The notes beneath the pieces were generated by a model, which saw only the letters and a program-made list of their open reading frames with translations, searched no databases and had not been told where the DNA came from. DNA of 64,000 nucleotides from Phoronis australis (Eukaryota > Phoronida > Phoronidae). The translations under genes were made by a program, and so were the position numbers. The stretch is taken from positions 65,687 to 129,686 of the forward strand of contig NMRA01000233.1 of assembly GCA_002633005.1 (NCBI GenBank), given 5' to 3'. Numbering within the stretch: the stretch's first letter is position 1; every line of letters begins with the position of its first letter. Below, piece after piece: positions 25,501 to 36,400 of the stretch.

Positions 25501-26206
25501 AGGTAAATTCATAAACAATAGACGAGTGTTAGTTATTCACACACAAATCATAATTAAGAGATTATATCAAACAAGGTGTCTTCTCCACTTACCCTAGCTG
25601 TGCCTGTCTGTAATTCATAAACTGCTTATTTTACACAACACCAAAACAGAGACAGTTATTAGTCAGCATGCAAAGAGTGTTGTGGACACCGAAGGCAAAT
25701 ATTATATCTATCAACAAGAATCAAAGACTAGAAACATACTGAATGTTTGCCTTTGAATTTTACTAATGCATATCGTGTTCAACACCATAAATAAATGGAG
25801 TGTGGTTTAAATGTAAACGAAGCTTTGATAAAACAAGCATTCAGTTTTTGGTAGCAGATTTAGGATTTACTGAGAAGAGTTTTGTGGTCTTAAAACATCA
25901 GAGCATGCATGGACAAATGAAAGTAAATGCAATCACTGCTAACAGTCAATACCATTCGTTTCAAGTAATGCAACCCTACTGTCAATTCAAACACTTATTG
26001 CACTCCTATTATGTTTTAAACAGTTTGAAAGGAGTTGAATTAAAAGAACACTTTCAAAGGCACTCATGTTATAATACCAAACAATTATCTTACAATATGC
26101 ACATTTCTTTATGTTCCTTGAAAGTCCTCATAATGTATGCATTTGGGCTCTGTCCCAGGGACTTGCACACAGCTTCATAACGCTCAATGGTCTCTTGAAT
26201 ATTCAT
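16543..26206 (-). CDS. LRRC34: LRRC34-like leucine-rich repeat protein (9 coding exons)
   Basis: Exons in transcript order: 26206-26094, 23998-23800, 21922-21839, 21103-20975, 19871-19740, 19023-18905, 18029-17874, 17542-17416, 16710-16543. Phases close to 408 residues (human about 420-460). The protein is a run of ribonuclease-inhibitor-type repeats of about 28 residues: SLAGNNHI, SLDLRYNRLTNEGTGYLAGLL, WHLNLMANDIKEEGARLLAKAL, VIKLTGNKVGDKGG, LDLGNNRLQDDGAIHIAKAL. The C-terminus (FIWGNNHEESACI, then DVRPYVVDGVTYLAEL and HYYWKPVYG) is the LRRC34 signature as I recall it. In vertebrates LRRC34 is expressed in germ cells, stem cells and ciliated cells and has been linked to ribosome biogenesis. 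The start is fixed by an in-frame stop in the probable 5' UTR exon, whose donor follows 27069. A generic NLR or RNH1 identity is less likely, since there is no NACHT domain and the tail is specific. Confidence 0.85.
19169..19314. repeat. 19-bp minisatellite, eight copies
   Basis: The unit TCTAGACATCACGCCCAGG begins at 19169, 19188, 19207, 19226, 19245, 19264, 19283 and 19302; the last unit is partial. Only a few substitutions (CAC/CAT, ATC/ACC) separate copies, so the array is young. It lies in an LRRC34 intron, between the 19023 and 19740 exons. Confidence 0.95.
21324..21440 (+). mobile_element. tRNA-derived SINE
   Basis: TAGCTCAGTGGTAAGAGCA (from 21334) is an A box and GGTTCAATTAC (21378-21388) a B box, at tRNA-like spacing. 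The tail GGGGTTCCTCAGATTTTTCTGTGTTTATTTGAT is also found at about 44293-44327 without the tRNA head. The stems do not pair as a functional tRNA. It is in an LRRC34 intron, opposite in strand to the gene. Confidence 0.65.
22455..22500. repeat. Perfect 19-bp hairpin with 8-nt loop
   Basis: CTAGCTTAAAGAGAACTTA (22455-22473) is followed by an 8-nt spacer and its exact reverse complement (22482-22500). It lies between LRRC34 exons, about 530 bp from the nearest. It could be a short foldback element or a small-RNA hairpin; the sequence alone cannot decide. Confidence 0.8.
23100..23530 (+). repeat. Dispersed repeat, 'CCACTAGGGGGTGCCACAG' family, two or three units
   Basis: Cores at 23117-23140 and 23438-23460, each preceded by 'aaaacaaaaa/aaaacaatac' and followed by 'agccagact/agtcagagc...gaaatt'; a weaker unit lies near 23310-23335. 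It is the same core type as 1613-1640. The minus-strand frames across it (PPSG in two places) reflect the repeat, not a gene. Confidence 0.5.
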
Positions 26207-27068
26207 ATTGCTAAGAGTGACCTGAAATAGAGAATAAGGTAATGCACTGAAATAACAGAAGCAGTTTTTTTTTTCTAAAACTTTTTTTCTTCAGTTTAGT
26301 CACCTACAAATTAAAAAAATTCAAATTAATGCCATTTCTCTCTAAAAATCAATATAGAAAATGTTCTTTACTACAATGAGCATTTACAAAAAAAATTGAA
26401 GGGCTAGTTAATCTGTCTAACATTTAGTGCTAAACGTAGTTGCAGTATACATCCTAAAGCCTACGTGAATGTTGAAATTAGCACTATTATGACAATGAAA
26501 AATTTAGGTCCAGCTGATACTATACCCATGGAGTCACCTCCACTTGAGACTCCCTTGGATTCAACACTATGAGGCATATGCCAGGCCACCTAGGTCTACT
26601 CTCCAGAAAATTTAATTGTCCTGGCTGAACTAGAATACGCCCTGTGAGGGAATCAAAATCAAGTATGCTATGCCTCTTTCCAGTGAGACACCCCAGACAC
26701 CAATCAAAAACATATCAGTCAATCAGTGTATGTGTGTGAAGACCTGGTTTAATAAGCACTGTGTCACTGTAAGTGAACTACTGAATTATACTGTCAGTCA
26801 CTGTCACGACTGCAAGTATCAGTGTCTGGCTAAGTCAGGATTCAGGGCTAGCCAATACTCAGCACTGTTTAATGGTTAATGTACAGATTAGGACATTAGG
26901 TCTTTAAACCAGGCAGAACTGGGACTCGCTGGGACATCGGAAGCTGCAACGGAGTTATAAAACAACACGAATAAAAGACCTTAACCATAGCTGAAAACAC
27001 ACAATGTGCAGCAGGAAATGCATTTAAGCTGATAGCAAATATAACTACAATATAGTCAAATAACATAC

Positions 27069-27412
27069 CCGCGAATAAAACCTGTTTAGTTGAGAAAATC
27101 AGCGGCGCTCGTCCATTTGTTGCTACAACAATTTTCACGTATGATCACGCTTTGAGCGAGAATGTTCTATAAATTCTCATTCGACTAACGACAACCAAGA
27201 CGTAAAACCAATACAACGTTAAAGGTGATAAAACCAGTGAGAGGATCATGTTTTGATTTAGATATTCTATCATTAGGTGTTTCTTTATTAAATTTATAAA
27301 GAAAACACACTTTGCTCGCATGGCTATTTCTGCAAAGCAAACACACACGGAGTTCCGGTTGTGCTACAGTTTGAGCATTGTGATCTGAGCGAGGAAAAGC
27401 CGATCCAAACCA
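27069..27412. promoter_or_regulatory. Divergent (bidirectional) promoter region LRRC34 / CSTF1
   Basis: The probable 5' UTR exon of LRRC34 (donor GTATGT just below 27069) and the CSTF1 start codon at 27413 are only about 340 bp apart on opposite strands, so both must be transcribed from within this interval. The LRRC34 leader contains a short upstream frame (ATG GAC GAG CGC CGC TGA). No TATA box stands out. Confidence 0.6.
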
Positions 27413-30400
27413 ATGCCTGCTGCTATGGGGGATTCAAACATTGGCGTTAAAGAACGCGAACTTTTGTATAGGTTGATGATCAGGTATAATAACTGAAAAT
27501 GTTTCAAAGCGTTGTGATAGGCCCATGGTACATTACACTACTTACACAAACTTACCGACTTGCCGTTTTCGCAAAACTCGATCTTTCAACACTCAAGTTC
27601 TCAATTGCATGGAAGAACAGCACTAGCGGCCGTCAGTGCCCCTACTACTGGCAGTCGTTTTCTTCGTAAGCCAACACCAGCCCATTATCTTACTTTAATT
27701 CGCCAGATTATCTACACGGCCAACCAACCTTTTCCAGGTGCATTCAGACAAAATTTTCAAAAAGTATAAGATTGTCCTTACACTTAAGCAAATTGGACTT
27801 GGAGCAAAGCTGATAAATACCCACTTATCCTTGATGTGGATAAAGGAAATGGCCAAATCAAATATAACATAAAATTGGTGTCATTAAAAACTATCATTTT
27901 TCTGCTCCTAAAGTTGTGGATTGGTCTTATATGTTAATTGGCTTTCACATTGTTTTAGTGGTTAGAAGCATCACCTACTTGTATTGGCCAGTTTCTTTTT
28001 TTGCATATTCTTCTCAGAAAATTAATGTAATTGGTTACCTTCATTACCAAGGATTTCACCACATCTTAAATACCTATTTTTAGTATTATTTGTAGACCCA
28101 TGAAACTGTACATATTTTTAAAATTGTCGTTAAAATATGGCGCTCTGTGAAAAATCATGTTTTTGGAGAAAAAATGCACAACTGCTTTCGTGAACATAAC
28201 GAAATAATGTTACCTACATGGATTTTAAAGATTAGTTTTATGGTTGTACTGTTACTTAAAAAATATGAAGGAACTTTGATCATTGGCAGTGAAGGTAGCC
28301 TATTATTACATTTAATTATCATGCCCCACTGTGCTAACTCCCTTAAAGGGTGGGTATTCGAATTTCGCAGCAGCACACCTGCCAAAAATATTGTGTAGAA
28401 CATCCGAGCTGGTATCCACTATGGTTGTGATGTAGGACCTTATACACAAGTCTGCACACTCGGCCAAATATCTATTAGACTGTAAAATATAACACACTGA
28501 AAGTGTATATTTTCTGATAATAGAAAGACTGAAGAATAAAATTTCTTACTTGATACCAATTGGCCATTGGTTTAGTCACATGACCATGCCTTTTTGAAAA
28601 CAGCAAAATTTGGCAAAAGAAAAGTACTTGTTCATAGCAAAACATCGACATCAATAACGCAACGAAATTTCATTTGAAACAATTACCCAAGTTGATATTT
28701 CTAAAATACTGTAAGTTTTCTAAATTATCGTTTTGTTTTCGTTTCATGACTCTTTTGACTCCTGCTCGTAAAACATGAATCATGCTTTTAAAAACAAATT
28801 CCTCTCAGGGTTTGGGGAACAATGTGTAAAGCTTATTATCTGAAGGTTTCTTATCAGCCATTGTTAAGATCGTATGTTCTAGAGGAAGTCAAGTTTAGAC
28901 ATTTTTCTATTGTCCTATATTACCTTTAAGTTAAATTGATGCACACTATTTGATGCAACAGTTAACATGTCTATTCTAGCCAACTGTTCTACGATGGTCA
29001 CCAGAAACTTGCTGTGGAGCTGTCCAACATAGTAAAGGCCCATCCTGCTTGCCCCCCATCTGACAGGTTATTCAAGGTGCTGTGTCTCGGCCTCAGGGAG
29101 GAAGAAGGTATGTGTTATAGATGTTATCAGACTTACCTTGGATACGCCCAGTCATACTTCACTTCAATGGTATTCAGTAGATTGCATTGCGTGTAGCGTT
29201 CCGGGTAAGGTCAAGGCCATTCCACAATGATGCAACATGGCTGACTTTTTTCTTATGTATTTTGGCAAATACACTAGCCAAAACAGTGTAGGTCTCAATG
29301 AATTTTTGTCTTTTTTGGTTTACTTAATTTGTGATCCTTGAAAAAGGAAATTTTAGAGTATCTATCTGTCTAAGAAGTCTGAAGGTGCTTCACAATAAAC
29401 AAAATATAATCGAAAATGTTAAAGGTCTGAATGTTTAGTTTCTTTGGTGTTTATAATACTACTTTCTTTTACAACAAATTGTTTCATTGTGAAATCGTTA
29501 AAACATGCCTGAAGTGAATGTCCTGTTATTTTGTGACAATAGAACTCTTAACAGAGCATTGTAGCTGTCGTATAGGCCACCCTCGCAGTTGTCCTTTTTT
29601 GTGGTGTGGAAGTTAAGCAAAGGATGTCTTCACTTGTAGAAATTTTATTGTAAACTGCTGAGTAGAATACCAACAGCAGAAGTCTTAATTCTGAGTCTGA
29701 TCTTGTAGAATACCAACTGCAAAAGTCTTAATTCTGAGTCTGATCTTGTAGAATACCAACAACACAAGTCTAATTCTGAGCAAGTGGCCCCAGGAGCTGG
29801 AATTGACTTGGAATTTGAAACTGATGGTGAGTTTAGCTGAAGGATTTTTAATCCCTATTTAAAATGACAATTATTTTAATGCTTGTGAGTTTTTTATGTT
29901 TGAACGTGAGAAAGCATTGTGCGGGCTCTTTGTCCAGAAGCTATTGTATGTATCCTATGCACCTATGTTAGTGATGTGCTGTGGGCTGCATTTCCAACTG
30001 GAGAAAATTGGATGATCTTCACAAATATCCATGGACTGTGCGATGTTATGTTCTTTGCCTTCCGACATCAATCAAAGACAAAAAAATGCAGAGCGAGTGG
30101 ATAAAGCAAGTTCTTTGGGCTAATTTTGAACTGAGCAGAATCCCCTTTCTTGAATATACCTTTCAATTCCGGTACTTCTAAACATTTGAAAACGGTAATA
30201 TTTAAACAACCATAATCCCGACTGCTTCTAACATGACCTATGAAAATGTGCCAGGTCAATGTAAACAACGCACTTCCTTACCTCCAGGACAAAAGAGCGT
30301 TCAATCCATTTCAATTCCTAAATTAATGAAACAATACATAACTGATGAATAATGACACTGATCACTTTCATAAATACTTGTAAATGGTGAGAGAACAATT

Positions 30401-33400
30401 TTCAGTTTGCCTCGAACCCACCACTCAAAATTCATTTAAGAAAATTCAATACAAATGAACTGCGCCATTTGGAATTTTTCTCCATTGACTGAATCGTCAT
30501 ATAGCGATGACATGGATATCGTTGTCTATTGGGAAACTTAATTGAAGTTTTGGCAAAGCTTCAGTGAGCCGAAGTTCTCCTAATGGGAAAGCACCTGTGT
30601 AGTAGCTACTCGCGTGTTGTAAATCTGCCAAAATGCGTTGCACTGGCTTTGACATGTTCTTCATGCCTATACTTTCAGTTCAGACCATCTCGCCTGAAGC
30701 CTCAACATATGAGACATGTTATGTCACGGCACACAAAGCCCCCTGCCGAACGGCAGCGTTCAGTGCTACAGGTAAACTGGTACCAATCAGTGTCTGTTGA
30801 GTAGACTTGTCACCTTGAAGACTACGGTGTTACTGGTTTCTAACTACAAATTTTGTTCATCATTGTTTTTTTGGGCTGTCATTTGAATGTTAAGTCCTTT
30901 GTAAATTTAATTGATTAAAATCCATCTTTGCAGGTCAGCTTATTGCTACTGGCTCTGAGGATGCGTCTATAAAGGTATTATGTTTGGAAAATGTTGTTAG
31001 TAGTAATTAATAAATGAAGTTCAATGAATGAATAGGAGAATTAGGTACTATGTCAATGTGATCCACATCCTTGACATTGTATGCTATCTTCATTATAGTT
31101 GAATTTTAATTTTTGCCCTGGCTTGTGTGCATTTCTCTAATTATACTGTTTTTATTACATTTGTTCTGTGACATGTTTCATGTAGTGCAAAGGTTGATAA
31201 TTCAAATGTCCTGTAAGAAATTCATTTCCAAACGTTACGAAGCTGTCTGGTTCATTTTACTGTGGACTGTCTCATTTCTGCAAAATTTGCCGTGTCATTT
31301 TTCTGTTTTCTACTTCTGTTGTAAGTCATGACTCTTTCATTGTTCAAGAACCTCAACTGAGGCAACATATCAAACAGCCACTATTTTCAGTAGATGGAAC
31401 CGGATGGCTTCCCAGCTTCAACAGAAAATTTTAGGAAAGCGAGTCTTTCTTGAAGTTTTGAATTTTTACATTTTCATCTAAGTAGTACTTCAGCTGGGTG
31501 AATGACAATTTTGCTTGCTCCTTGTTCATGTAACTGATTGGCTCTACCCACAGTTATCCCATTGTAGATCCTTGACGTTGACCGCATGCTGCTGAAGAGC
31601 TCCATGCCAGCTGAAATACTAGCACAGGAGACCCCCCAGCAGGCCATGGAGTCTCATCCCGTGATCAGGACTCTGTATGATCACTGCTCGGTATGTAGCT
31701 CTAGTAGAATGAACAGGCTAGTGTGCCATAAACCAAGTTTCTCGTGAGAAAAGAGATCACACAACACCACACAAAGTCGAGCGAGTGATGGGCGAGTGTT
31801 TCGTGAATTCACTAACTTCACCTAGCAAAATGGTGACCATTGAAGGGATTGGTCATTTAGGTTGGAATGTTTAATTACGAGATTGAATTTATAGGTTACA
31901 GGATAGTTTCTGTTCAATAAGTCAAGATTCCTTGCCTCAAATGCAGGCTAATGTCTCGGTGTCTACAGAACGCTGCCCAGGGCGGATTGTTTTACTATTA
32001 CTCACCAAATGTAACTGCATATGGTTAAACTGTTGGTTGGAGGATGTGTGTCTATCATTAGTTAGTGGGCTGGTCAATATCAAACATCATTAGTTGAAGA
32101 GACCTCCCTGATGGCTGATGTAATACCATCATCGGTAGTCAAAGAGACCCCCCTGATGGCTGTTGAAAGTCCATCATTAGTTAGCAGGACATGCCATTTC
32201 ACACAATGGCAAGCGTGGATTGTCTTGATTTAATTTATTTGTAGTCCTCACCAGTAACCGAGCCATGAAATGAGAGAATTTAACTAATTTCTATTGTTAT
32301 ATTGTGGTTGGTATGGAGCTCGTAGGTGTTACTTTTGACTGAATATACCTTACTTTGATGTTGGCCATTACTGACCCGGTAGTGTAGAACTCAACATAAC
32401 TTTTAATAGAGAGAATTTGTATTGAAACATTCATATGTGGTGCTCGTCCTTCACTTCAGAGTGGTCCAAGTTTTTTGGGGTCCATTTCAACGTCTTGGGG
32501 TCTGTCCAGAAATCATAATGCTAGCACAGAACAGCGTTTAATTTGTATTATAAAAGTGATGCCTTTGTCTGTGGAACATACTGGGAAATATCAGAACATG
32601 AAATGTGTTGTTTTTATTTCTTTAGTTTTATTTTTTGTAATCTATCCAATGTGTCTTCTTATGATGTAATTGTGTCAAATAATGCAAAAACGGCACCTGA
32701 GGGAACTTTTGCCTATTTATACTGCATTGTAGTATCATTTACTTCAATCTCTAAATATCCCCAAAAGCAAGTTTTTATACTCGGCCTCAAGATATCACCA
32801 GTTTACGCATTACATTTTACTAACGAAAAAGACATGTCTGCTTCCTTGTATTATTACTGTAGGGTAGTATTTTTAATCATTGTCAAACTGCTGCGTTGGC
32901 TTCCATCAGGACGTCATCTTAGAGTGTATGTGTAATGTTTGTTTGTACAAGAAATCACCTTAGAGTATAGGTTTACAGGTGTAGTATTTGTTTTTTCAGG
33001 AAGTCACCTGCCTAGATTTTCACCCCTCAAGTCAAGTACTCGCTTCAGGAGGTCGTGATTTCACCGTGAAGTTCTTTGAATATTCCAAGCCATCCGTCAA
33101 AAAGGCGTATAAAAGTATTCAGGTAATAATAACAAGTTCAGGTATGAAACCACACATTTACAAATATTTGAAGAGTAAATCGAATTTCAATTCAAGTCAG
33201 TTCAGTCTAAAACTTATTTCTCAATTTTCTTTTAACTTGTATCTTGTTCAACATGTGGTGTATTTTTTATGCCTGGCAGATTTGAATGGCACGAAATTTT
33301 TGTATTTATAAACCAATAACTAAATAATTAATGCTAATTACATACGGGTCTGTAATTTACAAAGGTTTCAGGTGTTTATGATTTGTTTTAATGAACGAAA

Positions 33401-36400
33401 CTTGTGCCGTCCTAAATGTAATGAAAACAACAGAACACAGAGTGTCTTTAAGGTAATGACCTGTTTGTCTTGTGGACTGCATTAAGAAACATTGTCAGTA
33501 CATATTCATATTTATGTTGTGTTCGTGAGTGTGGGACAATCATTGTATGATTCCTGATTAGAATGTTTAACTAAAGTTGGAAGCAGCTGTAAACCCGACT
33601 TCTGTCAAAAAGCTAACTCTTGTTTTAAGGTACTTTGCTTAAAATTTGATCCTAACTTGTATCTTACTCAGATTAGAGATGTTTCCTTGGTTAAAAAGAA
33701 CTGACTGGTCATTAGTGCTTGAAATAAAATTAGCTTGTCGCAGCCGTTCATTTTATGTGGCCAGCTTTGCTTGAGATCAGGCTTTACAAGTTGCCTTGTC
33801 ATGACAGGTCATATTCTGTGGCCAGCATGATCTCAAGCACTTCTGAACTGTCAGTTCCTCCCTGGGCGAGAAATCATTCCTCATCTGATTAAAGGAGAAG
33901 TTAATGTCAGTTTGAAAGTGGCCTGAATAAAATGAGAAATTTGTTTTTTAGATGACTGAAAGATGATTTATTGAATTTCTTTTTATATCTATTGGCCCGT
34001 TTCGATTTTCTGGTGCTCATTCAGTATAAGATCATTTCTCTCTTTTGAAGGATTTCTTCATAAATTTTAATTCTTTTCCAGGAATCTGCAGAAATCCAAT
34101 GTTTAAGCTTCCACCCTTCTGGAGATTTCATTCTTGTTGGAACAAACCATCCGACTTGTAAGTTGCCTAATTATTGCATTCCCGATTTGTTACTGTTAGT
34201 CCAAGTATCTTAATGAATAAAACTCTTTACTTTCCTTTTTACTGTAACGGCAACTAATGTCAATTGTATCAATAAAAAATGTATTCTTTATAATACCTCC
34301 AGCAGTCATTAAATCACGTAAATAAATTATATTTAATTACCGCATTTGCTGAGTTAATTTCAACCAGCCAGAATGTAGGACTAATTTTTTTATTTTGTAT
34401 TCATTTTGGTCACAAAATTGTAGTTGTATTATTAAATTGAGTTTTGTTTTGTTTTTGACAATTTTAACTTATTACGAAATAACTGTGGTTGACTTATGCT
34501 TTATTTGTATTTTTTTGTTTTTCTGGACACCAAGATGTGATAATTCCCATGGTGTAAAAAACAACATAAATACTTTGGTAGAAGTTAATTACTTAGATAT
34601 AAATGTGAAGTTCTTAAATGTTCCTTGATAGACAGCTGGCCATAGAGGGCAGACCCCTTAAATTTTGGGTTGGGTAGAATAATTCTCAGATCGATCAATG
34701 TTTGGATAGACAAGCCCATTTGTTAGAAATTAAATAATAAAAAATTAAGATAAGTCAGAGACCTCCATCAAACTATCAGAATATGAAGGCAATTATACAT
34801 TGCAGAATCATAGTGGTTGCTGAGAAAATCAGCATGCAACAGAGTTGGATTAAAATCATTGAATATTCATGAACTTGACCTTGTTTCAACCTCCCGACCT
34901 TTGCTCAATGAGTAAATAATTATCTACCTCCTTTCCATATTCTAAAGAAGTGTATCTTGATTCAGTTTGGACAATGTATGGGGATCACTCAATTTATGCA
35001 GGAAATTCACTTTTTCATCCAAAAAGCATTAACTACCTGCAGAAATTTTGGACATCTGCCTTTCCTGATGTCTTCTTCAGTGCATACTAGGTGGCACGGT
35101 AGTAAACGCTTTTTGGATGGAAAAATTGAACTTCCCTGTGTCGATTGTTATTCACCATCCTGATGAAGCTGTTTAAAAAAAATTTTGGACAGAGTGTTTG
35201 TGGACGAGTGCAACAATGATGATTTTGCCTTTGCGTGTAGTGCTTGTCCCTTATTGGTTTGAAAGGAATTGGCATCGAAAAGGGATTTGAAACGAACCCC
35301 TTTAGTCAAAAATGTTTGAAAATAATTTTTTAATTCGTAGTTATTTAGTTATTATTCTCTCTGAGTCCGTCAGTAAATTTCTTTGATTTTTGTGCAAAAA
35401 TGTTCTTAGTTACAATTTTGTTTCAGTGCGACTCTACGATGTAAACACGCTACAGTGTTTCGTGGGCAGTAATCCTGACGATCAACACAATGGTTCTGTT
35501 ACTACTGTAAGTGTATACACTATGTGTTAAGTATGGATATCATAGTCATACCATATCACATTTACCAGCGCTTCGAATTTTCCTCTTTTAAAAGGATGTT
35601 GTCTTTTTTGGTTTCAATATCCTGTTATTTCATTTCCAGTTTCCTCTTTTTCCATCTCTTTTTTGACTTCATTCATGCAAAAGCATTTTTCCCTGCTATA
35701 TTTTACTACACAAAAAACATTTTTATCTCACAAGCCTATTTGTTTGTGGAACAATACATCAGCTGGAAAATTTTCCTCTTTTTATCATTGGTCTTTCCAA
35801 GCCCTAATTCACCCAACACAAAACTACTTTCTTTGTCCGCTAGCCAAACGTAGGTCACAAAGTTCATATACGTGTATTATCTTAGCGTTTTTATAGAATT
35901 GTGTTAGCACTCAAGCAGTTGGATGCACAGAAGTCAATCTTTGCTTCAGACTGCTTTTCACCCTGTTTATTTGCCATGGCTTGAAACTAAAAAATATAAT
36001 TAGGACTTCTGCTTTCATGAAACCGGTTTCATAATATTTCCATGATGGGTTTGTATTTCCATTACCAATAAGAACATAGAAACCATCAGCGACTCAAAAA
36101 ACTGCTTCAGAGTTTAATGGAGTTTGGCGAGCCTGAAGATGTGGGTTCGAAAATGGCTGGTATGCGAATAGCTTCTGACTTGAGTTATTGGCTCATTCTG
36201 CAACAAGTTGAGATCAGATGAGCGTGGTAATGTTTTTAAACCACAAAGTGCTTCGGTTAAGAATCGACAAAATTCTCTTGTTTAGTTATGCATGTTTGTG
36301 CTCTCAGCTCAACAAATAAGGGCCTTTCTAGAAGAAAATCTCAACCTGGTTGGCTCTTACTTATGCCATTTTTGCTGTATGTGTTTTTCTCACAGAGTAA

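Noticed and set aside
25800-26180. 126-codon plus-strand open frame
   Set aside because: It overlaps antisense the first coding exon of LRRC34 and has no recognisable domain; most likely chance.
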